A DNA stretch of 64,000 nt. Origin: Streptomyces sp. I6. GTDB taxonomy: Bacteria; Actinomycetota; Actinomycetes; Streptomycetales; Streptomycetaceae. The position numbers were made by a program, and so were the translations under genes. Where the stretch lies: contig RHDP01000001.1 in NCBI GenBank assembly GCA_003725745.1, positions 2,881,501 through 2,945,500 of the forward strand, given 5' to 3'. This document shows, piece after piece, positions 1-8,359 of this stretch (position 1 is the stretch's first letter; every line of letters begins with the position of its first letter). Below the pieces are notes generated by a model. It had not been told where the DNA came from. It searched no databases and was given only the letters and a program-made list of their open reading frames with translations.

Positions 1-589
1 TCACGGCCCGCACGCCGCGCGCCGCGTTGCGCCGCACCTCGGCCACCGCGAGTCCGATGTCCCACAGGGGGATGAGGCACAGGGGGATGAGCCGGCCGCC
101 GCTGTCCCCGCACCACTCCTCGACCATCCAGTCGTTGTAGGCGCGGACGCAGGCGAGCGCGACCTCCTTGTCGTGGGCCTCGGCGAAGGTCTGGCCGCAG
201 AAGCGGGGGAAGGTGGGGAAGCACAGGGACGCCTCGACGTGGTTGAGGTCCATGTCCTCGAGCCGGGCCTCGGGGTCCCAGCAGCCGCGCCGCATCTCGG
301 CCCGGGTGATCCCCTCCAGGGTCATGTCGTCGCGGTCGAAGCCGGCGGCGGCGATGTTGCGCTTGTACGGGAACCGCAGGTCCTCGTAGATCCACCAGTC
401 CGCGGGCGGCCCGTCGGGGTCCATCGTGATCCGGTACTTCCCGCCGATGTACGCCAGCTCGCCGATGCCGGCGGTGAGCGGCCGGGGTCCGCGGTCCCGG
501 TACTTCGCCGGCAGCCAGGTCTCGAAGAGGTGCGCGGGCTCGATCACATGGTCGTCGACGCTGATGATCCGAGGCAGTTCCCGTTCCAT
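1..589 (-). CDS. Amidohydrolase-family protein (3' end outside window)
   Basis: The readable 196 residues start at an ATG (587-589) behind GGAGGGG and run off the left edge. The N-terminus carries IISVDDHVIEP, the metal-binding DxH start of the amidohydrolase-2 (TIM-barrel, ACMSD-like) family. Further on are LEDMDLNHVEASLCFPTFPRFCGQTF and a W-rich stretch (YNDWMVEEW) typical of Actinobacteria members. Family members hydrolyse or decarboxylate small cyclic or aromatic acids, and the substrate cannot be told here. The gene is divergent from an acyl-CoA synthetase, and both promoters carry the same palindrome, so the two probably belong to one regulon acting on a carboxylic acid. C-terminal metal ligands are not visible. 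Confidence 0.8.
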   Translation of the reverse strand, partial: MERELPRIISVDDHVIEPAHLFETWLPAKYRDRGPRPLTAGIGELAYIGGKYRITMDPDGPPADWWIYEDLRFPYKRNIAAAGFDRDDMTLEGITRAEMRRGCWDPEARLEDMDLNHVEASLCFPTFPRFCGQTFAEAHDKEVALACVRAYNDWMVEEWCGDSGGRLIPLCLIPLWDIGLAVAEVRRNAARGVRAV

Positions 590-613
590 CGGGCCCCTCC
601 GTTCCCCACTTAT

Positions 614-628
614 CTGACGGATCGTCAG
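614..628. promoter_or_regulatory. Operator-like palindrome, copy 1 (CTGACG-N3-CGTCAG)
   Basis: Perfect 6-bp arms separated by GAT lie 25 bp upstream of the amidohydrolase start. The same arms recur at 692-706. The size and symmetry fit a TetR-type repressor site, but no matching regulator gene is next to it in the window. Confidence 0.6.
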
Positions 629-691
629 TTAGCAGGCTAGCCACGCGCCACTGGACCGGCAAGGCGGCGGGCCCTAGGCTTCCGGCATGAT

Positions 692-706
692 CTGACGCTT
701 CGTCAG
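692..706. promoter_or_regulatory. Operator-like palindrome, copy 2 (CTGACG-N3-CGTCAG)
   Basis: Identical arms to 614-628 with spacer CTT, placed 35 bp before the GTG start of the acyl-CoA synthetase. The two centres are 78 bp apart, one for each divergent promoter. Confidence 0.6.
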
Positions 707-741
707 CTCCATGGGCGAGGCCCGGCGAGAAGGGGACGGCC

Positions 742-2251
742 GTGACCGACACCGCACACTCCCTGGCCGGCTCCCGCACGCTCTGGGAGCTCATCGACCG
801 CCGCGCCCGGCTCACCCCCGGCCGCACCGTCCTGATCCAGGACGAACGCCGCCTCACCTTCGGCGAACTGCGTGAAGCATGCGAACGGGTCGCCGCCGGG
901 CTGTACGCGCGGGGCGTGCGGCCCGGCACGGTCGTCGCCTGGCAGCTGCCCACCCGGATCGAGACGGTCCTGCTGACCGGGGCACTGGCCAGGCTCGGCG
1001 CCGTGCAGTCCCCGGTGATCCCCTTCTACCGGGACCGGGAGGTCGGCTTCGCCCTCGGCGCCTGCGCGGCCGAGTTCTTCGCGGTGCCGGGCGTCTGGCG
1101 CGGCTTCGACCACACGGCGATGGCCGGGCGGATCGGCGCCCGCGGGACCTTCGGGGCGTACCGGGACCTCCCCGACGGCGACCCCGCCGTACTGCCCCCG
1201 CCGCCCGCCGACGGCACCGGGGTGCGCTGGATCTACTGGACCTCCGGCACCACCTCCGACCCCAAGGGCGTCCTGCACACCGACCGCTCCCTGATCGCGG
1301 GCGGCTCCTGCCTCGCCCACGCGCTGCGGCTGACACCGGACGACGTCGGCTCCATCGCCTTCCCCTTCGCCCACATCGGCGGCGCGGACTACCTGGTGAT
1401 GCTGCTGCTGTACGGCTTCCCGGCCGTGCTCTTCGAGACGTTCGCCCTCCCGGAGGCGCTCGGCACCTACCGCAGGCACGGGGTCACCACCGCCGGCGGG
1501 TCCACGGCCTTCTACTCGATGCTGCTCGCCGAGCAGCGCCGGCAGCCGGGCGAGCCGGTCGTCCCCACCCTCCGGCTGCTCGCCGGAGGGGCGCCCCCAA
1601 ACCCCCGAGCTGTACCACGCCGTCGTCCGCGAGATGGGAGTGCAGCTCACCCACGGCTACGGCATGACCGAGGCCCCCATGATCACCATGGGCTCGCCGG
1701 ACGACCGCCCGGAGGACCTGGCGACGACCGAGGGACGGCCGCCCGCCGGCATGGAGATACGGATCGTCGACGGCGAGGTGCGGCTGCGCGGCGAGGCGGT
1801 CTGCCGGGGCTATCTGGACCCCGGGCAGACCGCCGCCGCCTTCGACTCCGACGGCTTCCTGAGCACCGGGGACCTGGGGCACCTCACCGGCTCCGGCCAT
1901 CTCGTGCTGACCGGGCGCCGCAAGGACGTCATCATCCGCAAGGGCGAGAACATCTCCGCCAGGGAGATCGAGGACCTGCTGCACGAGCACCCCGGCGTCG
2001 GCGAGGCGGCGGTGATCGGACTGCCGGACGCGGAACGCGGCGAACGGGTCTGCGCCGTGGTCGAACAGCCCGAGGGCGCCCGGCCGCTGACGCTGGACGA
2101 GGTCGCGGAGCACCTGCGGAGCGCGGGCCTCGCCGTGCACAAGATCCCCGAGCAACTGGAGGTCGTGGACGCGCTGCCCCGCAACGACACACTGCGCAAG
2201 GTGCTCAAGTACAAGCTGCGCGAGCGGTTCACTGGGGCGGACACGGCATGA
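742..2251 (+). pseudogene. Acyl-CoA synthetase (AMP-dependent), one frameshift
   Basis: Class I adenylate-forming enzyme activating a carboxylic acid to its CoA thioester, about 502 residues once repaired. It starts at GTG 742 behind GAGAAGGGGA. The first frame gives the P-loop-like motif YWTSGTTSDPKG (about residue 163). After about base 1600 the protein continues in the next frame with GYGMTEAP, STGDLG and the hinge/C-terminal GRRKDVIIRKGENIS. The run GCGCCCCCAAACCCCC (about 1591-1606) carries one base too many, since removing one restores GAPPTPELYH. It is divergent from the amidohydrolase and shares its operator. The enzyme is probably intact in the cell and its substrate is unknown. Confidence 0.85.
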
Positions 2252-2308
2252 GGGGCGCGCACGACATCCCCGAGGCGTGGACGACATCCCCGAGACGAAC
2301 GGCCCGAC

Positions 2309-2731
2309 ATGAGCCTGAGCATCCGCAACCAGCTGCCCGGCACCGTGATGGCGGTCTCCGCCGGTCCCGCCATGGCGGCGGTGAAGATCCGCCTCGACAG
2401 CGGCGAGGAGATCACCTCGGCCGTGACCGCCGACGCCGTCACGGAACTCGGCATCTTCCCCGGCGGAGCGGTCACCGCCCTGGTGAAGGCGAGCGAGGTG
2501 GCACTCGCGACGTCCCGCGTGGAGGGGCTGAGCATCCGCAACCAGCTGCCCGGCACGGTCACATCGGTGACCCCGGGCGCGGCGATGGCCACCGTCCGGC
2601 TGCGGCTGGACGGCGGCCGGGACCTGACCGCGGCGATCACCAGGGAGGCGCTGGAGGAGCTCGGGCTCGCGGCGGGCAGCTCCGCGGTCGCTCTGGTCAA
2701 GGCGACGGAGATCTCACTCTCCACCGGCTGA
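2309..2731 (+). CDS. Molybdopterin-/molybdate-binding protein with two Mop (TOBE) domains
   Basis: A protein of 140 residues made of two tandem Mop domains, each opening with LSIRNQLPGTV (residues 3-13 and about 73-83) and ending with ALVKA(S/T)E. The RNQLxGTV signature marks molbindins, small cytoplasmic proteins that bind molybdate or similar oxyanions between subunits. There is no transporter or HTH domain, so storage or homeostasis is the likely role. It lies 57 bp after the acyl-CoA synthetase on the same strand and converges on the anti-sigma gene, with a hairpin between. The internal duplication is typical of di-Mop proteins. Confidence 0.85.
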   Translation: MSLSIRNQLPGTVMAVSAGPAMAAVKIRLDSGEEITSAVTADAVTELGIFPGGAVTALVKASEVALATSRVEGLSIRNQLPGTVTSVTPGAAMATVRLRLDGGRDLTAAITREALEELGLAAGSSAVALVKATEISLSTG

Positions 2732-2751
2732 CTCCCCGGTGACTTGCGGGC

Positions 2752-2803
2752 CGGCTCCCTCCGGCAGGCTCCACACGCCGACTTCGCCGGCCGGAAGGAG
2801 CCG
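2752..2803. terminator. Hairpin between convergent genes
   Basis: A 14-nt arm, CGGCTCCCTCCGGC (2752-2765), pairs with GCCGGAAGGAGCCG (2790-2803) with one wobble around a 24-nt loop. It sits between the Mop gene (+) and the anti-sigma gene (-) and probably ends both transcripts. Confidence 0.5.
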
Positions 2804-2807
2804 ACCG

Positions 2808-4031
2808 TCAGAGCCGGGACAGCGAGGCCGCCGCGAACAGGACGTCCCGTACGGCCTCGCGGTCGCCCTCCTGACCGGCCGCGGCGTCCGCCGGTGGCAC
2901 ATGGCCCGCGACCAGCTGGCAGAACTCCACGGCGTCGAGGGCGATCTGGGCGACCGCGTGGTCCGGGTCGCCCACCGCGGCGGGCGAGTCCAGCGAGATG
3001 TACCAGTGGCCGCCGCCCGCGCCCTCCACCTCCAGGTGCAGCGAGCGGCCGGGCGAGCCCGCCGTCACCAGGCCGCGGGCCGGAGACGCGAGCCCGGCCC
3101 GGCGCCGGGCGGCCAGCGCCTCGGGCAGCAGCCGGGCCGCCAGGTCGATCATGTGGTGCAGATGCGCGCCGGCCGGGGGCTCGTACGGATAGTCCACCGC
3201 GGCGGCGATGTCGTCCGCGTGCACCCAGCACTCGAAGGCGCGGTCCAGCATCGCGTCCTGCAGCGGCAGCGCGAAGTCCCCGTACGGTACGGACAGCCGC
3301 TCCACCCCGTGTCCGGCGAACGACACCGTCCGTACCAGCGCATGGCTCTGCTCGCGCCACGGCACCCGCACCGAACGCGTCGCCGGGCGCTCGCCCGATC
3401 CCCAGAGCAGTTCGGTGCGCTCGGCCGGCGAGGCGGGCGCGTCGGGACCGGCCGGGTCGCCCAGCCCCAGGGCCGAGGCCACCAGTCCGTCCGTGGACAT
3501 CAGATGGCCGATCACCCCGGCGACCGTGGTCCTTCGGCTCACCTTCTCCTCGCCGTCGAACCACTTCAGCCGCACCGGCGCGTGCCACTCCGCGTCACCG
3601 ATGTCCCGCAGCAGCGCGTCGAGACGGGCGGTCTCCGCGTCGTACGCACCGGCCCAGGCCGGCACCGGGATCCGGGCGGGCCGCCGGCCCAGGCAGTTCT
3701 CCAGCACCCGGGAGCGCAGCAGCGGATCGAGGTCGAGGTCGCGGTCGGTGTGCAGCAGCCCGACGGCGTCCCGCAGCCGAAGCGCCTCGTCGGCGCAGGG
3801 CGCGCAGCCGGTGAGGTGCTCCTCCACGGCCGCGGTCTCCTCGGCCGAGCACGCCGCCAGCGCCCACGCGCCGAGCAGCGACTTGAGCACGCGGTGGGGC
3901 GGCGGGGAGGGCAGTACGTCCGGCGGCGAGAGGTCGTCCCCGGCCGCACGCGGCCCGGGTATGCGCGGCACCGCGCCCGGCAGGTCCTCGGGGCCGCCGT
4001 GGTCGCGACCGCCGTCGAGTGGCCCGCTCAC
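2808..4031 (-). CDS. Anti-sigma factor: zinc finger fused to mycothiol-dependent maleylpyruvate isomerase-like (MDMPI) domain
   Basis: A protein of 407 residues with a GTG start that overlaps the sigma-factor stop as GTGA, so translation is coupled. Residues 40-90 form a zf-HC2 anti-sigma module with EEHLTGCAPC (His72, Cys76, Cys79), the zinc-binding HxxxCxxC of ZAS-type proteins. From about residue 120 the protein resembles the MDMPI/DinB-like fold (KWFDGEEKVSRRTTVAGVIGHL, then a C-terminal domain), which in other proteins uses mycothiol. No transmembrane helix is evident, so the factor looks soluble. It should sequester the adjacent ECF sigma factor. The fused domain suggests that a thiol or small-molecule signal releases it, which is inference. 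Confidence 0.8.
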   Translation of the reverse strand: MSGPLDGGRDHGGPEDLPGAVPRIPGPRAAGDDLSPPDVLPSPPPHRVLKSLLGAWALAACSAEETAAVEEHLTGCAPCADEALRLRDAVGLLHTDRDLDLDPLLRSRVLENCLGRRPARIPVPAWAGAYDAETARLDALLRDIGDAEWHAPVRLKWFDGEEKVSRRTTVAGVIGHLMSTDGLVASALGLGDPAGPDAPASPAERTELLWGSGERPATRSVRVPWREQSHALVRTVSFAGHGVERLSVPYGDFALPLQDAMLDRAFECWVHADDIAAAVDYPYEPPAGAHLHHMIDLAARLLPEALAARRRAGLASPARGLVTAGSPGRSLHLEVEGAGGGHWYISLDSPAAVGDPDHAVAQIALDAVEFCQLVAGHVPPADAAAGQEGDREAVRDVLFAAASLSRL

Positions 4032-4606
4032 GAGCGGTGTTCCGGTTCAGGCGGCGCAGCACCGTCCAGGCCGGGTGCGCCGGCCGTCGCCAGCAGTTGC
4101 AGGCCGAGCCGCAGTCTGCGGCGGGCCTCGTCCTCGGTCACCCCGAGGTCGGCGGCGGTCTGCCGGTAGTCCCTGCGCTGGTGGTACGCCAGTTCCAGGG
4201 CGGCCCGCAGCGGCGCGGGCATCGATGTCACGATGTAGTCCGCGCGGGCGGCCACCGTGGCACGGCGCACCCTCTGCTCCAGGTCCTCCGCGCCGCCGCC
4301 GGTCTCTGCGGCGGCCGCGCGCTCCTGCTCCCGCAGCCGGTGGACGGCCTGGCTGTGTGTGAGACGCGCCACCCAGGACCGCATGGAGCCCTGTTTGGGG
4401 TCGTACGCGTCCGGGTTCTCCCACACGTACCCGAACACCTCGCGGGTCACCTGGTCGGCTGCGGTGTCGTCGTCGAGCACCCGGTGGGCCTGGCTGTGGA
4501 CGAGCGAGGCGAACCGGTCGTACAGCTCGCCCAGAGCGGCTGCCTCGCCCCGCGCCAGCCGCTGCTGCATCCTGCGGTCCCAGCGGGGTGGTGCGTCCTT
4601 GCCCAT
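4028..4606 (-). CDS. ECF-family RNA polymerase sigma factor
   Basis: About 192 residues from the ATG at 4604-4606; the frame is open further upstream but the region-2 homology begins at ALGELYDRFASLV. Region 2 is visible as ELYDRF...VTREVFGYVWENPDAYDP...SMRSWVARLTHSQAVHRLR. Region 4 is LPAPLRAALELAYHQRRDYRQTAADLGVTEDEARRRL, with the helix-turn-helix at its end. It directs RNA polymerase to alternative promoters. The stop overlaps the start of the zinc anti-sigma gene (GTGA, 4028-4031). It is divergent from a STAS-domain gene, which suggests partner-switching input to the same circuit. Confidence 0.88.
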   Translation of the reverse strand: MGKDAPPRWDRRMQQRLARGEAAALGELYDRFASLVHSQAHRVLDDDTAADQVTREVFGYVWENPDAYDPKQGSMRSWVARLTHSQAVHRLREQERAAAAETGGGAEDLEQRVRRATVAARADYIVTSMPAPLRAALELAYHQRRDYRQTAADLGVTEDEARRRLRLGLQLLATAGAPGLDGAAPPEPEHRS

Positions 4607-4797
4607 CCGGCGGCCCCCAAGCCTCTGTTCGGTCTCCGTGGCCTTCTGCTCGTCCTGTCGTCCACTCGAATGTAATGCGACGCGGCTGAAACGCACGTCC
4701 CTTTACGGCAAGTACGCCCCGCGAAGACCACGCGTGGTAAAGAGTTTCGCCGCGGTGAGACAGGGCAGCAGCGCCGGAGGGGAACGACGACTTCCGG

Positions 4798-5202
4798 ATG
4801 GGGACCGGTGTGACGAAAGAGACGCGCCTGACACTCGAGGTGGAACGGACCGAACAGACCCCATGGACCATACTGCACATTCAGGGCGAACTAGACCTGG
4901 TCAGCTCCCCCGAGATCCGGCGGCAGGTGCACGACGCCGTGGCCGTCGGACGCCGAGATCTCGTACTGGACCTCTCCGGCGTGGTCTTCTGCGACTCCAG
5001 CGGCGTGGGCGTGCTGATCGCCGCACGCCGCCTGCTGCACTCCTGCCGCGGGCGGCTGAGGCTGATCCTGCCCGCCCGCGGAGCGGCCGAGGGCTCGCAT
5101 GTGAACCGGGTGCTCGCCGCCCTGGGGGTGCGCCGGCTGTTCGAGGTGTACGAGGACGTGGCGGCCGCCACCGACGGCGAGACGCGGCCGCTGTCCGCGT
5201 AA
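4798..5202 (+). CDS. STAS-domain anti-sigma factor antagonist
   Basis: A 134-residue single STAS domain. ILHIQGELDLVSSPEIR is the N-terminal strand, and VVFCDSSGVGVLIAA carries the conserved DSSG serine that anti-sigma kinases phosphorylate in SpoIIAA/BldG/RsbV proteins. Unphosphorylated antagonist binds the anti-sigma kinase and frees a sigma factor. The ATG at 4798 is annotated, but GTG 4810 has a better-placed GGATGGGGA and may be the true start. It faces away from the ECF sigma gene across 191 bp. No HATPase-type kinase is encoded nearby, so its partner lies elsewhere. Confidence 0.85.
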   Translation: MGTGVTKETRLTLEVERTEQTPWTILHIQGELDLVSSPEIRRQVHDAVAVGRRDLVLDLSGVVFCDSSGVGVLIAARRLLHSCRGRLRLILPARGAAEGSHVNRVLAALGVRRLFEVYEDVAAATDGETRPLSA

Positions 5203-5229
5203 CAGGACGCACGGACCGCTCCGACGTCG

Positions 5230-5235
5230 TACGCT
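5230..5235 (+). promoter_or_regulatory. -10 box of a probably leaderless transcript
   Basis: TACGCT is followed by six bases and the ATG at 5242, with no Shine-Dalgarno sequence between. This is the usual geometry of actinobacterial leaderless genes. Confidence 0.45.
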
Positions 5236-5241
5236 CCCCGC

Positions 5242-5769
5242 ATGGACAGCGCAGAATACGAGCGCAAGATCGCCCACCGCTTCGCCGAGTTCGACCAGGA
5301 CGGCAACGGCTACATCGATCGCGCGGACTTCAGCAAGGCGGCCGCGGCGCTCCTCGCCGAGTTCGGCACGACCGCACGCTCCGACAAGGGGCAGGCCCTG
5401 TACTCGGGCGCGGAGGCGTTCTGGCAGGGCATGGCGGGCATCGCCGACGTCGACGGCGATCAGCGGGTCTCGCGCCAGGAATTCGTCACGGGCGCGGTGA
5501 AGCGCCTGCGTGACAACCCCCGCCGCTTCGCCGAGATCGCCCGGCCCTTCCTGCACGCGGTCGTCGCCATCGCGGACGAGGACGGCACCGGGGCCGGGGT
5601 CACCCGGGCCGGCGCCGAGCGGGTGCTCCGCGTCCTCGGCGTCGAACCCGACCGCTGCACCGCGGTGGCCGCCGCGCTGGACTCGGACGGCGACGACCGG
5701 ATCGGCGAGGACCGGATCCTCGAGGCGTTCGCCGCCTACTACGTGACCTCGGAGCCGGACGGCCCCTGA
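5242..5769 (+). CDS. EF-hand calcium-binding protein (calerythrin-like)
   Basis: A soluble protein of 175 residues with four EF-hand positions. Canonical loops are DQDGNGYIDRAD (18-29), DVDGDQRVSRQE (about 70) and DSDGDDRIGEDR (about 147). The third site, DEDGTGAGVTRA, lacks proper ligands. This 3+1 arrangement is that of calerythrin and of the Streptomyces Cab proteins, which buffer or sense Ca2+ in the cytosol. The start is an ATG only six bases after a TACGCT box. It follows the STAS gene by 39 bp and converges with the lipoprotein gene, with a 31-bp overlap of their 3' ends. Confidence 0.9.
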   Translation: MDSAEYERKIAHRFAEFDQDGNGYIDRADFSKAAAALLAEFGTTARSDKGQALYSGAEAFWQGMAGIADVDGDQRVSRQEFVTGAVKRLRDNPRRFAEIARPFLHAVVAIADEDGTGAGVTRAGAERVLRVLGVEPDRCTAVAAALDSDGDDRIGEDRILEAFAAYYVTSEPDGP

Positions 5770-7451
5770 TCCCAGTCCGCCGAGCGGCCGACCACTCGGC
5801 CGACCGGCCATCGAGCCGACCGGCGTTCGGACCGGGCGGCCTTCGGCAGACAACCAGCCATGGGCCGCCCGGCCAAGCCCCAGAGCGGCCGGGCGACCGG
5901 GCGACCGGGCGACCGGGCGACGAGTGGCAGCCGAGCCCTTCGCCGAGCCGGCCACGCGGGCCCCGGAGACCGCGGAAGGCGCCCCTCGCGCCCCCGCGGC
6001 TCCAGGGGCCCGCTTCGCGCCGCCCCTCGGTGCCCTTCGTCGCCGGACCGACCGGCCGACCCGTCAGTCCCGTCAGTCCCGTCGGTCCCGTCAGTACCGT
6101 CAGTCCCGTCAGTACCGTCAGTACCGTCAGTACCGTCGGCCCCGTCAGTACCGTCAGTACCGTCGGCCCGGTCAGGCCATGGGGCCTGCGCCATCGTCCG
6201 GGCCACATCGACGAACCCGGGCCGCTCGGCGACCAGACGGCCGTCGCGGACGACCTGGAAGGTCACATGGGGGTTCACGATCCGGGGAAAGCCCGGGACG
6301 CCGAGCATGTCCTCGAAGCGCCAGCGCAGCTCGGGCGTCAGCCCGCCGGTGTCCACCCTGACCCCGGTGTCGAGGGCGTGGGAGACCGCTCCCGGGGTGA
6401 TGGTGTCGCGGTCGAGCGCCTCGATCACCTTCGTCAGCACCGTGTACGCGATCCAGGTCGTCTGAACCCCCGCGTCCGCCGGGTCGATCCGGTCGTCGCC
6501 GAACGCATGGTCCTTGATCACCTGCCGCATCACGCCCCAGCGCGCGTCCCCCGCGTCCGGGTACCAGCCGGTCATGTACGCGCCCTCGAAGGGCCCGCCC
6601 GCACCGCCCGTGCGGTCGATCAGCGGCTGGCCGACGGAACTGAGGACGGAGGAGATGCGCACGCCCTCGCCGTCCTCCTCGGGAAGCCGGCGGAAGGAGT
6701 CGAAGAAGTTCGCGGTGCGCTCGCCCAGCACGGCCGTGACGCAGCCCTTCTCGTCACCGGCCTCCTCCCTGGCCCGCGCGGCCTCCTCGAGGTACTCGGT
6801 GGCGTCCTCGGCGGCCCTGACGTCGGTGGAGGGCTGCCCGTCCCCCTCGGACAGCCCGGTGTTCAGCAGCACCGGCAGGTTGTCGCCGGCGATCGTGTCG
6901 GGCCGCACCAGCGACACCCTCCGGCAGCTGCCCGCCAGCTGCCGGCCGTTGCCGGCGAGGAGTGCCACCTGGCCTCCGTTGACGGGGTAGGAGAGGTAGC
7001 TGGTGAACTCCTCCTCGGACACCCCGTAGCCGCCGATGTACGGAATGCCCGCGGCCTCGAGCGGCGCCATGAAGGCCCGGCCGTTCTGGCTGTAGGAGCC
7101 GACGACCGCGACCGCGCCCTCGGCGACCGCGCGCCGGGCGCACGCCGCCGCACCCGAGGTCGTGTTGTGCTCGTTGCAGGTCAGCACGCGCAGCTCGTGA
7201 CCGTCGACACCGCCCTTCGCGTTGACGTACTTCGCGTACGCCTGGGCCATGGCGGGCATCCCGGGCATGTTCGTGGCCCGGGTCCCCTCGGGCGCGAAGG
7301 TCATCACGGTCATCGGCTCCCGGACGCCCGTCGAGCCGCCGGGCAGCACCCCGCATCCGGCGAGGGACGCGCCGACGGCCCCGGTGCACAGGGCGAGGGC
7401 GGTCGCGGTCCTGAAGGGGCGGGGGAAGGAGAAGCGTCGCCTACCGGTCAT
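5739..7451 (-). CDS. Lipoprotein, extracellular ligand-binding receptor (Peripla_BP_6-like) with Gly-Thr-Asp repeat tail
   Basis: 570 residues from the ATG at 7449-7451. A Tat/Sec-like basic start and hydrophobic stretch end in the lipobox LAGC, so the protein is anchored outside the membrane. The middle resembles branched-chain amino acid-type solute-binding proteins (MTVMTFAPEGT, AVVGSYSQNGRAF, GIPYIGGYGVS). After about residue 420 comes a DGT/DGA triplet repeat (about 12 units) and then a long Arg/Pro-rich low-complexity end that overlaps the EF-hand gene. No permease or ATPase lies beside it, so it may be a sensor or orphan receptor. The far C-terminus could be a read-through artefact of an indel in the repeat. 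Confidence 0.75.
   Translation of the reverse strand: MTGRRRFSFPRPFRTATALALCTGAVGASLAGCGVLPGGSTGVREPMTVMTFAPEGTRATNMPGMPAMAQAYAKYVNAKGGVDGHELRVLTCNEHNTTSGAAACARRAVAEGAVAVVGSYSQNGRAFMAPLEAAGIPYIGGYGVSEEEFTSYLSYPVNGGQVALLAGNGRQLAGSCRRVSLVRPDTIAGDNLPVLLNTGLSEGDGQPSTDVRAAEDATEYLEEAARAREEAGDEKGCVTAVLGERTANFFDSFRRLPEEDGEGVRISSVLSSVGQPLIDRTGGAGGPFEGAYMTGWYPDAGDARWGVMRQVIKDHAFGDDRIDPADAGVQTTWIAYTVLTKVIEALDRDTITPGAVSHALDTGVRVDTGGLTPELRWRFEDMLGVPGFPRIVNPHVTFQVVRDGRLVAERPGFVDVARTMAQAPWPDRADGTDGTDGADGTDGTDGTDGTDGTDGTDGTDGTDGSAGRSGDEGHRGAARSGPLEPRGREGRLPRSPGPAWPARRRARLPLVARSPGRPVARPLWGLAGRPMAGCLPKAARSERRSARWPVGRVVGRSADWDQGPSGSEVT
6061..6176 (-). repeat. 9-bp tandem repeat coding for Asp-Gly-Thr triplets
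   Basis: About 12 units of a 9-bp motif (CCGTCAGTA and variants on the + strand) encode Asp-Gly-Thr triplets with Gly at every third position. A second short 9-bp array (GGGCGACCG, four units) follows near 5889-5925. Confidence 0.85.
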
Positions 7452-7639
7452 GTCCCTGCACAATTCCGCCCCATGGGTAACGCCGGAGTGGTGGAGGTTC
7501 AACACAGGGTGACGTCAAGGTGAATTGCGGGGGGCCGGGATCGCCGGATCGCGGAGAACGTACGATCGGGACCGCGCGAGCCTCGATGCCGACCGTGTCA
7601 CGGGACCCGCCGGGACCGAACTCAGGAGGTGAACCGTCA

Positions 7640-8122
7640 ATGGACTCTTCCCGCCGCGGCCGTCGCTCCACCACCATGGACGACATGCCGCTCAACGACC
7701 TGCCCTGGTGGCGCTGGCGTGCCCATGTGCGCTCGGCGCTGCACATGTTCTCCGACCCCGTCTTCCACCAGGAGACCTGGCTGGCCGGCCGCGAGGGGTA
7801 CGGCGACGTCACCGACGCCGTCTACCGCCTCGTCGAGGACACCTGGCTGGACAACTGGTCCGCCGAGAAGTACGTGGGGACGATCTTCCGGGATTCCGGA
7901 GAGGCCGCGCTGGTCGACGTGGCCGTACTGCGGGTACTGCGGATCATGCACCAGGTCGGCGCGGACGCTCCGGTCTCGGCGTACATGGAGCACCACGGCT
8001 GGACGGAGGCGGTACGCGCCGCCCGGGACGCCCACGTACGACTCGCGACGAGCGACGGTGAGGACCCCGACGCCCCGCCGCGCCCCCTGGAAGTGCTGCG
8101 GATCATGACCCGTACCGCCTGA
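7640..8122 (+). CDS. Conserved hypothetical protein (SCO4402-like)
   Basis: 160 residues from the ATG at 7640, chosen because AGGAGGTGAA sits just upstream; the open frame reaches back to 7520. The protein is acidic and Trp-rich near the start (LPWWRWRAHVRSALHMF) and contains GYGDVTDAVYRLVEDTWLDNWS and ALVDVAVLRVLRIMHQVG. It has no signal peptide and no known catalytic motif. I recall it as the Streptomyces family named after SCO4402, found next to purU as here. Function unknown. Confidence 0.75.
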   Translation: MDSSRRGRRSTTMDDMPLNDLPWWRWRAHVRSALHMFSDPVFHQETWLAGREGYGDVTDAVYRLVEDTWLDNWSAEKYVGTIFRDSGEAALVDVAVLRVLRIMHQVGADAPVSAYMEHHGWTEAVRAARDAHVRLATSDGEDPDAPPRPLEVLRIMTRTA

Positions 8123-8359
8123 CGGACACGGATCACCGCCGTCCCTCCCGCGGCCCACGGCACCCACCCGCCGGACGGCACCGGGCACGCGCCCGCCCAC
8201 CGCGCGGCACCCGGGCACGGTGGTCCCGCCCCCGACGGACCGCGCGGGCCACGGCGGTCCGCCCGACGTGCGCGGACCACCGGCCCCCGGGCGGAGCGCA
8301 GCGGTCCGCCTGACGGACGCGTCTCCGCCGCCCGCCCCGGGGTGTGGCACGCTACGGGG

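Noticed and set aside
36-640. Open frames on the + strand over the amidohydrolase gene
   Set aside because: They are complements of the conserved minus-strand protein and have no domain or ribosome site.
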